30,054 bases of DNA from contig CAZQSL010000035.1 in the NCBI GenBank assembly GCA_964595945.1, positions 1 to 30,054 on the forward strand. Direction: 5' to 3'. The notes beneath the pieces are model-generated. The model ran no database searches. It had not been told where the DNA came from and saw nothing but the letters and a program-made list of their open reading frames with translations. Positions within the stretch are counted from its first letter, which is position 1. Each line of letters starts with the position of its first letter. The position numbers and the translations under genes are program-made. Shown piece by piece: positions 16,376 to 25,226 of the stretch. Origin of the DNA: CAZQSL01 sp964595945 (GTDB taxonomy: Bacteria > UBP15 > UBA6099 > JAJRTR01).

Positions 16376-16527
16376 TGACTTTTCACCATTTTCCTCTATT
16401 GAAATCTCACATTATCCACCGGCGGCTCAAAAAGGGTTGGCGCGGCATGAGGACAATCGGCGCGGATGCGGCTAAAATGTCATTGGCGGGCAGGTATTGC
16501 GCCCGCCGGAAATGTGAAGGGCGACTG

Positions 16528-18813
16528 ATGACAGAACGCAATCTGTACGTGTCCGTATCTCCGCTGCTCGTGCCGGTGTCAAAACTCTTTGACTACATCG
16601 TGCCTGAAAACCTCCGTCACGGCATCACTCCGGGGGCGCTTGTAGTCGTGCCCTTTCATGGCCGCAAGCTTTTCGCGCTTGTCGCCCGCATGTCATCGCG
16701 TACAAACGTACCGGCGGAGAGCATCAAGGAAGTGCTCGAAATCGTCGACGACTTCAAGGGCATTCCGTTCGATCTGCTGAGTCTCTGCGCCTGGATTTCC
16801 AAAATGTACCTCTGTCCGCTCTCTACGGTGCTCGACACGGTTTTTCCGTTTCACAGGCGGATGAAAAAGTATGGCATCGACAGTACGGCATTCACGTCGC
16901 TAAAAAAGAAAACGATCCTCGAAAAAAATGTGACGCTGCTCGACGAAGCTCTTGAACGGGCGGTCGCCAACGACTTCGCGGAATTCTCCCGCGCCCCGTC
17001 CCAGCGAAAGGTGCTGCGCCTGCTCGCGTCCGAAGGGGGTAACCTCACGGCGCGCCGCATCATGGATGAAACGGGTGTCACTATGGAGGTCATCAAGGCG
17101 CTCGCGCAGAAGGGACTCGTCGCAGTCGACTACCTCGCGCGCACCAACATCAGGGTGGACGGTATCCGCGAGATCGAAAAGCAGCATGTCCTCACGCCTG
17201 GTCAGGACAAGGCTTTCCGGCAAATACAGGCAGCGATGGACGCGTGCCGAAATGAGGTGTTCCTGCTGCGCGGCATCACTGGCAGCGGCAAGACGGAAGT
17301 CTACATGCATGCTGTCAGCGACTGCATCGCAAAGGGCAAACGTGTCATCATCATCGTGCCGGAAATCGCGCTCGCCACACAGATCATAGCGCGCTTCGGC
17401 CGGCGATTCCTCGGCCGCGTCGCCGTGTGGCACAGTTGCCTTTCGACCACCGAACGCCTGTATGAATGGACGCGCATCACATCCGGTGCAATCGACATCA
17501 TAATCGGCGCGCGCTCTGCCATTTTCGCCCCCGCCGAAAACATCGGACTCATCATCGTCGACGAAGAGCACGAGAGCGCGCTCAAACAGGAGAGCGCCCC
17601 ACGCTACTCCGGGCGAGACGCGGCAATCCAGCGCGCTAAGCTCCTTTCGTGTCCCATCGTACTCGGCAGCGCCACTCCGTCGGTTGAGTCCTACGACATG
17701 GTACGCCGTAAAAAATATACTTCGCTCGAACTCACCGAACGCGTCGGCGACAGCGAACTCCCCATCATTACCGTCGTCGACATGCGCAAACTCCAGACCA
17801 GCCGCAACACTTCCATCTTCAGCCCGATCATGGTCGAGGCCATACGCTCCAACATCCAGAAGGGCGAGCAGACGATGGTGTTTCTCAATCACAGGGGCTA
17901 TTCGCAGTTTGTCCAGTGCTTCCGGTGCGGGCACTCGCTTCGATGTCCGCAGTGTGCGATCACGATGAAATTTCACAAGGCCGCAAATATGCTCAAGTGC
18001 CATCTGTGCGATCACTCCGAGGAGTTCGTACAGCAGTGCCCCGCGTGCGGCAGTTCGGCACTTACGCTTCACGGCATAGGCACAGAACGTGTCTACAACC
18101 AGCTCGCAAGGGCATTCAGGGATGCGCGCATCGAGCGCATGGACCGCGATACCGTCTCACGCAAGGGCGAGTATCAGCGTATCATCGAAGCCTGCGAAGA
18201 CGGTCTCGTCGACATACTCGTCGGCACGCAGATGATAGCGAAAGGACTCGATTTCCCAGGCATTACCCTTGTGTGCGTCATATCGGCTGACAGTATTCTC
18301 AACATCCCCGACTTCAGATCGGCCGAACGCACGTATCAGATACTCACGCAGGTCGCGGGCCGTGCAGGCCGCAGGTCCGAACCCGGCCGCGTCATCATCC
18401 AGACTTTCATGCCGGAAGAAATGCCCATCCATGCCGCCTGTACGCACAATCATACCGCGTTTTACGAACACGAGCTCGCCTCGCGCGAGCCGCTCCTGTA
18501 TCCTCCATACACGACCATGATCAATTTCATAATCGCCGATGAAAACGAAAAACTCGCGTGGGATATCGCCCGGCAACTCGGCGACAGGATCGCCGCTAAC
18601 ATCGCCAGTGCGAGCCAGGATCACTTCTACAGTCTGTCCGGGCCAGCCGAAGCGACGTATGCGCGCCTCAATAACAAATTCAGATATTTCGTCCTGCTGA
18701 GAGGCACTCATCTGCAATCACTGCTCGACATCAGCCGCGAGTCGGTGTATTCGTTTCCCGACGCGGCGCAGCGGATTATAACGATAGATGTCAATCCTTT
18801 CAGCATTCTGTAG
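16528..18813 (+). CDS. priA: Primosomal protein N' (replication restart helicase PriA)
   Basis: This 761-residue superfamily-2 helicase reloads the replisome at stalled forks. The N-terminal 3'-DNA-binding domain begins YVSVSPLLVPVSKLFDYIVP. The Walker A motif is GITGSGKT (249-256) and the DEEH box is at 345-348. The zinc-binding insertion has all eight cysteines in four CxxC pairs (464/467, 473/476, 491/494, 504/507). Helicase motifs V-VI follow (GTQMIAKGLDFPGITLV, QVAGRAGR). The open frame reaches back to 16360, but the conserved N-terminus begins at ATG 16528, which has GAAGGG upstream. It is followed after 28 bp by a DraG-like gene. Confidence 0.96.
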   Translation: MTERNLYVSVSPLLVPVSKLFDYIVPENLRHGITPGALVVVPFHGRKLFALVARMSSRTNVPAESIKEVLEIVDDFKGIPFDLLSLCAWISKMYLCPLSTVLDTVFPFHRRMKKYGIDSTAFTSLKKKTILEKNVTLLDEALERAVANDFAEFSRAPSQRKVLRLLASEGGNLTARRIMDETGVTMEVIKALAQKGLVAVDYLARTNIRVDGIREIEKQHVLTPGQDKAFRQIQAAMDACRNEVFLLRGITGSGKTEVYMHAVSDCIAKGKRVIIIVPEIALATQIIARFGRRFLGRVAVWHSCLSTTERLYEWTRITSGAIDIIIGARSAIFAPAENIGLIIVDEEHESALKQESAPRYSGRDAAIQRAKLLSCPIVLGSATPSVESYDMVRRKKYTSLELTERVGDSELPIITVVDMRKLQTSRNTSIFSPIMVEAIRSNIQKGEQTMVFLNHRGYSQFVQCFRCGHSLRCPQCAITMKFHKAANMLKCHLCDHSEEFVQQCPACGSSALTLHGIGTERVYNQLARAFRDARIERMDRDTVSRKGEYQRIIEACEDGLVDILVGTQMIAKGLDFPGITLVCVISADSILNIPDFRSAERTYQILTQVAGRAGRRSEPGRVIIQTFMPEEMPIHAACTHNHTAFYEHELASREPLLYPPYTTMINFIIADENEKLAWDIARQLGDRIAANIASASQDHFYSLSGPAEATYARLNNKFRYFVLLRGTHLQSLLDISRESVYSFPDAAQRIITIDVNPFSIL

Positions 18814-18841
18814 ACGATAAAAACGGACGGCGGTAATAACG

Positions 18842-20143
18842 ATGGCAACAGACATGACAAATGCAGTGACCGGCGCCCTGATGGGCGCTGCGGTGGGCGA
18901 CGCGCTCGGCTCTTGCGTCGACGGGGCAAAGGCCGGCATGATCAAAAACGCCTGCCGCACCCTTTCGGATTATATAGACCCGGCGGAAATTTTCGGACGC
19001 GAAAAATCATTCAAATGGCGAAAACCGGGCCTCTATACTTCGATCACGCAGCAGGCGATGGCAGTGAGCGAGTCGCTTGTCGGAGACAGAGGCGTCCGGC
19101 CCGAAAAAACCGCCGCCCGTTTTTTGTCGCTCTGCGGCAATTCAGAATCGCCTTATGGAATATTCAGGATGCCCGACAGAAATCTGCGTGCCGCGCTCGA
19201 CGCGTTGCGCGAAGGGCTTCCGTGGGACCGCGCGGGCAGTGAGTATCCCGGCGCAGGGGCAGCGGCGAGGATTGCGCCCGTGGCTCTGCATCTGATCGAA
19301 AGAGAATCCGCGCTTCCCGATGCTGTCATGCGGCTTTCACTGATCACACACCGGAGTGTGCCGGCTGTTTCCGCAGCGGCCGCAGTCGCACAGATGGTTA
19401 TGCGGCTTGCCGCCGTTGCGCCCGATGATTTCACTGCGAAGGCTGAATTGATCAGGGAGACCGCGGCATTTTGCGTGAAGATAGAAACGGCGCTGTGCGA
19501 GTCGCACACGGCGAGCCTGCCATCTTACGCACGGCGTGAAAAATATTATTTCAGCGACATGCTCATGGGACTTGCCGATCAACTTGGACGCGAGCCGGCG
19601 CAGGTCGAAAAATGGATTGTCGAATCTTCGGCGAAAAACGCGCCCGAACCCGTAGCGAGGCCGACTCATGAAGTTGCCTGCGCCTCTGTGGTGTACGCGA
19701 TATATAACGCGCTTGTTTACTCGCATGATTTCGAAAAAGCCGTGACTGTCACCCTCAACGCGGGAGGATTCGCATCGGCGGCATGTGCCATCACCGGAGC
19801 GATCGCCGGCGCGCTGCATGGCGCGGAAGCGATCCCCGAAAGGTGGCTCGCGGGTCTCGCCAACAGACGTCAGGTGGCATTGCGCGCGGAAGCGTTCGCC
19901 CGGGGGCGGATCGCTGGCCCGGGCGCGGAAAAGTTCATCGACATGGAATCGGCTCTGACAAAAAGGGAAAATGACGAACGCACCTCGCGCATGAAAAAGT
20001 CGGGTGTGGAACTCAAGCCGAAGAAGAACCGCGAAGACCAGTTCGAAAAACTGTCGAGACCGGTGCCGGTCACCGGAAAATACGACGGCAAGACTTACAG
20101 GCGTGATTTGAAGAAGATCAGAAAAAATATGCCGGAAGACTGA
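18842..20143 (+). CDS. ADP-ribosylglycohydrolase-like protein, apparently inactive
   Basis: This 433-residue protein has the all-helical DraG/ARH fold signature: GALMGAAVGDALG at 11-23 and the C-terminal NAGGFASAACAITGAIAGALHG region with AIPERWL after it. Active relatives bind two Mg ions through a TDDT motif and a GGDxD motif. Here the aligned positions read T66-S67-I68-T69 and G308-G309-F310-A311-S312, so the expected aspartates are missing at both sites. I infer a pseudoenzyme that may still bind ADP-ribose-like ligands or a partner. The last 65 residues are a basic, probably disordered tail rich in K and R. It follows priA by 28 bp and precedes ribokinase by 70 bp. The reading frame is intact, so it is not simply decayed. 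Confidence 0.8.
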   Translation: MATDMTNAVTGALMGAAVGDALGSCVDGAKAGMIKNACRTLSDYIDPAEIFGREKSFKWRKPGLYTSITQQAMAVSESLVGDRGVRPEKTAARFLSLCGNSESPYGIFRMPDRNLRAALDALREGLPWDRAGSEYPGAGAAARIAPVALHLIERESALPDAVMRLSLITHRSVPAVSAAAAVAQMVMRLAAVAPDDFTAKAELIRETAAFCVKIETALCESHTASLPSYARREKYYFSDMLMGLADQLGREPAQVEKWIVESSAKNAPEPVARPTHEVACASVVYAIYNALVYSHDFEKAVTVTLNAGGFASAACAITGAIAGALHGAEAIPERWLAGLANRRQVALRAEAFARGRIAGPGAEKFIDMESALTKRENDERTSRMKKSGVELKPKKNREDQFEKLSRPVPVTGKYDGKTYRRDLKKIRKNMPED

Positions 20144-20213
20144 TTTGCCGGTGCGTTTTTCCGGAGTTTGTCCGATAATTAGCGAATACGAGATAAGCGG
20201 AGGACATAAAAAG

Positions 20214-21137
20214 ATGGTCAAGGTAGCAGTAGTTGGCAGCATGGTGATGGACTTCATATTCGAGACACCGAGACGTCCCGTCAAGGGCGAAAGCATAGTG
20301 GGGAAAGCATTCAGCATGGCGCCGGGGGGCAAGGGAGCCAATCAGGCAATGCAGGCTGCGCTGCTCGGAGCGAAGGTATACATGATCGGCAGGGCGGGAG
20401 ACGACATTTTTGGCACTGAAATCATCAACAGCCTGAGCAGGGCCGGTGTCGATACTACATATATCAAACGCGATCCGGCAGGCACGGCGTGTTCGGGCGT
20501 GGTGCTCGACTCCGAGGGCGACAACAGCATAGTCATGGTGCCGCGCGCGAATATGAAGTGCGATTACACTGACGTCGAAGACGCGCGGCCCGCGATCGAA
20601 GATGCGGACATCATACTGCTCCAGCTCGAAATCCCGCTCAAGGTCAACGAAAAAGTAGTCAAACTCGCCAGGAAACTCGGCAAAAAAATAATACTCGATC
20701 CGGCGCCTGCGTGTCCGATCGAAGACTTCTATTTCGAAAATGTCGACATTATGAAGCCCAATGAGACCGAAGCTACAATCCTGACGGGGATCGATGTGGT
20801 AGACGATGAGTCGGCGGTCAGGGCGGCCGAAGATATCGCGCGGCGGGGCGTCAAGACGGTCATGATAACGATGGGCGGCCGTGGAGTGCTGATCTATAGT
20901 TATGGCAGGGCGGCATTTGTGGAACCTCCGAAGGTCAATGTGCGTGACACGACAGCGGCGGGCGATTCGTTCACCGGCGCGTTCGCCGTGTTTCTCTGCG
21001 AGGGGTGCAGTCTCGAAGAGGCCGCGCGGAAAGCAGTGTGCACAAGTGCGATCTCGGTCACGCGGCTCGGCGCTCAGCCGTCGCTGCCCAACCGTGACGA
21101 GGTCGAGAAGTTCTTTGCAGAGCACGCTGGCCATTGA
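20214..21137 (+). CDS. rbsK: Ribokinase (PfkB family)
   Basis: This 307-residue sugar kinase phosphorylates ribose, by family, at the 5' position with ATP. It has the N-terminal VVGSMVMDF, the substrate motif PGGKGANQA (about 40-48), the NSIVMVPRAN segment and the C-terminal signature RDTTAAGDSFTGAF with the catalytic Asp. Length is typical. The frame opens at 20145, but GGAGG at 20199-20203 and the conserved N-terminus support ATG 20214. Its position after the DraG-like gene suggests a link to ADP-ribose or ribose salvage. Other PfkB sugar or nucleoside kinases look similar, so the exact sugar is likely but not proven. Confidence 0.88.
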   Translation: MVKVAVVGSMVMDFIFETPRRPVKGESIVGKAFSMAPGGKGANQAMQAALLGAKVYMIGRAGDDIFGTEIINSLSRAGVDTTYIKRDPAGTACSGVVLDSEGDNSIVMVPRANMKCDYTDVEDARPAIEDADIILLQLEIPLKVNEKVVKLARKLGKKIILDPAPACPIEDFYFENVDIMKPNETEATILTGIDVVDDESAVRAAEDIARRGVKTVMITMGGRGVLIYSYGRAAFVEPPKVNVRDTTAAGDSFTGAFAVFLCEGCSLEEAARKAVCTSAISVTRLGAQPSLPNRDEVEKFFAEHAGH

Positions 21138-21220
21138 CCCTGATTATGCAACGAATTCGGGGATTGTAGATTTGCGGCGGGGTCTCCGTGAGTAGTATCA
21201 ACAGATATTCAGTATAACGA

Positions 21221-22078
21221 TCAGAAAAGGATGGCCGCATAGCCGACGGCGACGTCACTTTGCGTGAGAGGCGATGCGTCGGCGGACGTGCGGTAGTCGA
21301 GCAGATGGCCTGAAGTGATGCCGAGAGCGGCGGCGGCGGCTGTGGCAGCGGCGGCTGCGCCAGGGCCGCACGCGTTGCGGCTGGCGGCGGCTTCGGCGAC
21401 CATCATAGCGGATTGCATGGTGAGCGCGAGGTCGATGAAGCGGCGGTCGTTTTCGTTTTTCATCCATTCGAGGCCGAGTGAGAGGTTGCCTTGCGGTGCG
21501 AATCCGTAGGGGCGCCCGTAGTGTGTGAGGTCGGTGGTGGCGATGATGAAAACCTCCTGACCGGCAGGGAGGGCGGCGGCGAGAGCGGCGCCGAATGAGT
21601 GTGCGTGGGGAGAGGCGGGGATGAGTATCGGGACGATGCGTGCGGCGGGGTGAATGCGGCGGATGATGGGGAGCTGGACTTCGATGGAGTGTTCGAGCCG
21701 GTGCGGGCCGGAGTCGATGTCGATGTCGAGAGTGTCGCGCAGGCGGGCGAGGAGTGCGGTGTCGACTGCGATGTTGCCGAGCGGGGTTTGCCATGCGGTG
21801 GCGGGTGACGCGGTGGGCAAGGCGATGGGTGCGCGGTGGGATGGTGACAGTATGATGAATGTTGGGTCGGCAGCGGGTTTGAATGCCGCGATGGCCTGTG
21901 CGGCCGGTATGCCTGAATATATCCAGCCGGCGTGGGGGACGATGGCGAATCGTGGGTTGGCGACAGGGCAGTGAAGCGCTGGCGCGGCGAGCATCATGTC
22001 GATGTCTCGAATGCACCCGGACTGCGAAGCCGGGTAGAATTGTCCGGCGACGGCGGCGGGGCGTATGGTGTTTTCCAT
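21221..22078 (-). CDS. MEMO1-family protein (AmmeMemoRadiSam protein B)
   Basis: This 285-residue protein belongs to the MEMO family, a metal-binding fold related to extradiol dioxygenases. Family landmarks are RPAAVAGQFYPAS at the start, VPHAGWIYSG, LSPSHR, LEHSIEVQLP, ATTDLTHYG and a conserved cysteine in RNACGPG; the His and Cys residues form the metal site in human MEMO1. Bacterial members usually occur with an AMMECR1 and a radical-SAM gene; neither is nearby. ATG 22078 fits the conserved N-terminus; the frame stays open to a TTG at 22135. It lies 72 bp downstream of the GGDEF-EAL gene. Long alanine runs occur near its C-terminus. Confidence 0.9.
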   Translation of the reverse strand: MENTIRPAAVAGQFYPASQSGCIRDIDMMLAAPALHCPVANPRFAIVPHAGWIYSGIPAAQAIAAFKPAADPTFIILSPSHRAPIALPTASPATAWQTPLGNIAVDTALLARLRDTLDIDIDSGPHRLEHSIEVQLPIIRRIHPAARIVPILIPASPHAHSFGAALAAALPAGQEVFIIATTDLTHYGRPYGFAPQGNLSLGLEWMKNENDRRFIDLALTMQSAMMVAEAAASRNACGPGAAAAATAAAAALGITSGHLLDYRTSADASPLTQSDVAVGYAAILF

Positions 22079-22150
22079 AGTGTCGTTGTGCCGGGGAACT
22101 ATGTATAACAGGGTTCGCCCGGTCTCTTTCGGCAAATATCCGGATGGTAT

Positions 22151-24937
22151 TCAGGTATAGAGCTTTTTATTGGTAGTGAGCATATAGGTGGCATCTTCCG
22201 CGGGAACGGGTTTGCTGAAGAGGTATCCCTGGATCTCGTCGCAATGGTGTTGGGCGAGGATGTCGAGCTGTGGGCGTGTTTCGACGCCTTCGGCGACGGT
22301 GCGCATGCGAAGCGCCTGTGCGAGAGCGAGGATGGCGCGCGTGATTTCGAGGCTGTCTTTGTCTTTGTCGATATCGGAGATGAAGGCGCGGTCGATTTTG
22401 AGGCAGTCGATGGGAAATTTCTTGAGGTAGCTGAGCGAAGAGTATCCGGTGCCGAAGTCGTCGATGGCGAGGGTGACGCCGATGGCTTTGAGTATCTTGA
22501 CGGATTTGTACAGGGAGGGGTTGTCGGCGAGGAGGAGGGATTCGGTGATTTCGAGTTCGAGAGAGGATGAGTCGATGTTGTGCTTGCGGATAAGGCGGGC
22601 GACAGAGTCTACGAAACCGTCGGTGAGGAACTGGCGTGGGGAGACATTGACCGAGACGGTGATGTCGGAGAGACCGAGAGAGTGCCAGGAGGCTATCTGC
22701 TGACAGGCGGAGTCGATGACCCATTCGCCGATGCGGATGATGAGGCCTGACTCTTCGGCGGTCTGGATGAAGCGGATGGGAGGGGTGAGTCCGAGGGAAG
22801 GGTGTTGCCAGCAGATGAGGGCTTCGAATCCGATGATGCGGCCTGATTCGATTTCGACGCGGGGTTGATAGTAGAGGAGGAATTCGTGGTTGTCGATGGC
22901 TTTTCGGAGACTTGTTTCGAGGTTGACGCGATTGGTGGCGGAGAGGCTGATATCTTCGGTGAAGAACTGGCAGCGGTTGCCGCCGGCGGCTTTTGCGGAG
23001 TGCAGGGCTGAGTCGGCGTGGCGCACGAGTGCCTCGGATGTAGTGCCGTCGCCGGGGAATGCGGTGACGCCGATGCTTGCGGTGATGAAGATTTCGTTGT
23101 CGTCGATGAAGTATTTGCCGCTGACTGATTTATATATCGAGGAGGTCAGTTCAGAGATTTCGGAGCTGTCACCGAGTTCGGGGATGATGACGGCGAAGGT
23201 GTCGGCGCTGAAGCGTGAAACGATATTGTGTTTGTCGGTGGATTCGATGATGCGGTCTGCGAATGCGCGTATGACGCGGTCGCCGAAGGTGTGGCCGAAG
23301 GTGTCGTTGATGTGCTGCATGTTGTCGATGTCGATGAAGAGCAGCGCGCAGACGCGGTAGCTGGCTTTGGATGTGCGGATGGAGAGTTCGAGGCGTTCGA
23401 GGAACATCGTACGGTTGGGCAGTCCCGTGAGGGAGTCGTAGTAGGCGAGGTAGCGCAGGCGTTCTTCGGACTCTTTGACAGACGTGATGTCGGTGAATAC
23501 GGAAATGAGGTAGGTGGCGTCGCCGCCGGAGTCCAGTATAGAACTGATGGTGAGGAGGATGGCTCTGATTTCGCCGTCCTTGCGTTTGCCCCAGAGTTCG
23601 CCGCTCCATCGGCCGGAGGATTCGAGAGAGTGCTGGATGCCCCTGAAAAAGTCGCGGTGGTGGCGGTCGGAGTGCAGGACAGTGGATTTCTGGCCGATGA
23701 TTTCGTGGGGTTCGTAGCCGGTGATGACAGTGAATGCGTGGTTGACATCGACGATAGTGAGGTCAGGATCGGTGATCATGATAGCTTCGGATGCGTTTTC
23801 GAAGACGCGTGCGTTGAGGGCGAGTTTTTCGCGGGCGGCGTGTTGCTCGGAGATGTCGCGGGCGAAGGAGCAGCAGTATTCGGCGCCGTCGATTTCGAGA
23901 TAATTGGTGATGGCTTCGACTGGGACTCGGGATGAGTCTTTACAGAGCTGGTAACAACTGTGGGAAAAGGTTTTTTCGGTGCGGACCGTCTCGAAGAATG
24001 ATGGCCATTTTTCGGACGTCATTTCGGAGCTTATGTCCCAGATTTTCATGGAGAGGATTTCGTCGCTGGAGTAACCGAGAGTGTATGAGAGCGCCTTGTT
24101 GGCGAAAGTGATCGAACCTGTGGGGTCGATCATGAATATCTGGTCGACGGCGTTGTCGACCATGAAACGCACGAGGGAGAGCTCGCGCTCCATGGTGTAT
24201 TTGCTTGTGATGTCGGTGGCGTAAATGTTGACGAATCCAAGTATCGGGACCGGAACGAATTCGAATGAGAAGAAGTATCTGCCCAGTGGGATTTCGATAT
24301 GCCGGGAAGAATTGGAGTCGAGAGCGGCGGAGATGTGAGAGGCGAGGATTTCGGGGACCGGGTGATCGATGCGAAGGTCGAGAGGAAGTGACTTGAGGGC
24401 GGCATCGTTGGCATAGGCAAGGGTCATGTCGGAAAAAGCGCGCAGGACGGGCATTTTGTTGTGGCGGGGGTATTCTTCGAGTATGTCGCGGGCTTTTTCG
24501 AGGAGGCGCATGGAAGTGGTGTCATAGCGGTAGGCGGCGACTTCGGCAGGGGAGATTTTGGCGAGGTAGCATTCGCGCCAGCCGCACAGGGTGCCGTTGT
24601 CGTCGTATTCCGTGATGGAAAAGACTTCCGGGCATCCGGTGCGCCAGACATTCGATATGGCCTCAAGGAGGCCAGGCTCGGGGATGTAAGGGGTTGATTT
24701 GTCTTTTGCGATGAGGGTGCGGAATTGCGGGTTGCGGTCGATGATCGAAAATGACAGTCCGTCCTGAGTGCTGTAGACCGATACGGCGGCCGAGGATTGC
24801 TCGAAGATGCTTTTGTAGCGGTCGAATGTCGTTTTGAGGTTGTCGGTGGACGCGCGGCAGGTGCGCACTTCCTGCTCGAGGGCGGCGAGTTTGCCGGTCA
24901 GCTGGCTTACTATTATCTCAAGTTCGTGGCTCATCAT
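22151..24937 (-). CDS. PAS-PAS-degenerate GGDEF-EAL signalling protein
   Basis: This 928-residue cytoplasmic protein has an N-terminal coiled coil (about 5-45), PAS-like sensory regions (about 45-250), two clear PAS domains (about 258-375 and 380-500), a GGDEF domain (about 505-665) and an EAL domain (about 680-925). The GGDEF core reads SADTF (577-581), so diguanylate cyclase activity is doubtful. The EAL domain keeps EAL (705-707), NVSPRQF, EITES, DDFGTGYSS, KIDRAF, EGVET and QGYLFSKP and is probably an active c-di-GMP phosphodiesterase, although the usual Arg in EALxRW is Cys709. No membrane segment is seen. AAAGGAG lies six bases before ATG 24937. It diverges from the REC-REC-glycosyltransferase gene. 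Confidence 0.9.
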   Translation of the reverse strand: MMSHELEIIVSQLTGKLAALEQEVRTCRASTDNLKTTFDRYKSIFEQSSAAVSVYSTQDGLSFSIIDRNPQFRTLIAKDKSTPYIPEPGLLEAISNVWRTGCPEVFSITEYDDNGTLCGWRECYLAKISPAEVAAYRYDTTSMRLLEKARDILEEYPRHNKMPVLRAFSDMTLAYANDAALKSLPLDLRIDHPVPEILASHISAALDSNSSRHIEIPLGRYFFSFEFVPVPILGFVNIYATDITSKYTMERELSLVRFMVDNAVDQIFMIDPTGSITFANKALSYTLGYSSDEILSMKIWDISSEMTSEKWPSFFETVRTEKTFSHSCYQLCKDSSRVPVEAITNYLEIDGAEYCCSFARDISEQHAAREKLALNARVFENASEAIMITDPDLTIVDVNHAFTVITGYEPHEIIGQKSTVLHSDRHHRDFFRGIQHSLESSGRWSGELWGKRKDGEIRAILLTISSILDSGGDATYLISVFTDITSVKESEERLRYLAYYDSLTGLPNRTMFLERLELSIRTSKASYRVCALLFIDIDNMQHINDTFGHTFGDRVIRAFADRIIESTDKHNIVSRFSADTFAVIIPELGDSSEISELTSSIYKSVSGKYFIDDNEIFITASIGVTAFPGDGTTSEALVRHADSALHSAKAAGGNRCQFFTEDISLSATNRVNLETSLRKAIDNHEFLLYYQPRVEIESGRIIGFEALICWQHPSLGLTPPIRFIQTAEESGLIIRIGEWVIDSACQQIASWHSLGLSDITVSVNVSPRQFLTDGFVDSVARLIRKHNIDSSSLELEITESLLLADNPSLYKSVKILKAIGVTLAIDDFGTGYSSLSYLKKFPIDCLKIDRAFISDIDKDKDSLEITRAILALAQALRMRTVAEGVETRPQLDILAQHHCDEIQGYLFSKPVPAEDATYMLTTNKKLYT

Positions 24938-24986
24938 CAAAGGCTCCTTTCACTATTTTACCCAGAAAAGAGGAAATAAACAGATA

Positions 24987-25053
24987 AAAATGCCGACAGG
25001 CAACACATTGATCGCGTTGTCAACATTTGACAAACAGCCATTATTGGCATTTT
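24987..25053. promoter_or_regulatory. Divergent regulatory region with perfect TTGTCAA-N3-TTGACAA palindrome
   Basis: Between the GGDEF-EAL gene and the REC-REC-glycosyltransferase gene, TTGTCAA (25017-25023) and TTGACAA (25027-25033) form a perfect palindrome. It is nested inside a longer inverted pair, AAAATGCC (24987-24994) and GGCATTTT (25046-25053). The central palindrome presents TTGACA on both strands but lacks matching -10 boxes at 17 bp, so it looks more like a regulator-binding site than a promoter. Confidence 0.5.
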
Positions 25054-25133
25054 GTTGTGGATTGGCGCAACTAAACGGCATGCGGTGGGGTTGTATATTC
25101 GATGTGTGAAATCTGTCTTGTCACTATGATGTT

Positions 25134-25162
25134 TTGACACGTTATCCATATTATAATATAGT
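25134..25162 (+). promoter_or_regulatory. Strong sigma70-type promoter of the REC-REC-glycosyltransferase gene
   Basis: TTGACA (25134-25139) and TATAGT (25157-25162) are 17 bp apart. Transcription would begin near 25169, giving a leader of about 58 nt. This shows that the in-frame TTG at 25134 is the -35 element and not a start codon. Confidence 0.7.
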
Positions 25163-25226
25163 TGGCTTTGACAAGTCACTCTTGATCAATAAAATAGAAG
25201 AGATTCGGGGAGAAGAGTTTCCGAAA

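Noticed and set aside
16360..16527. A 56-residue N-terminal extension of PriA
   Set aside because: It lies over the divergent promoter region, has no family similarity, and ATG 16528 has a good ribosome site at the conserved N-terminus.
18842..20143. Treating the DraG-like gene as a decaying pseudogene
   Set aside because: The frame is intact over 433 codons, the fold motifs outside the metal sites are preserved and base use matches the neighbours. Selected loss of catalysis fits better than decay.
25134..25157. TTGACA paired with the consensus TATAAT at 25152-25157
   Set aside because: The spacing is only 12 bp. TATAGT at 25157-25162 gives the standard 17 bp and was chosen instead.
25134..25226. 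Upstream TTG start giving a 710-residue REC-REC-glycosyltransferase
   Set aside because: The TTG is part of a TTGACA -35 box with a -10 box 17 bp downstream, so it would not be transcribed from that promoter.
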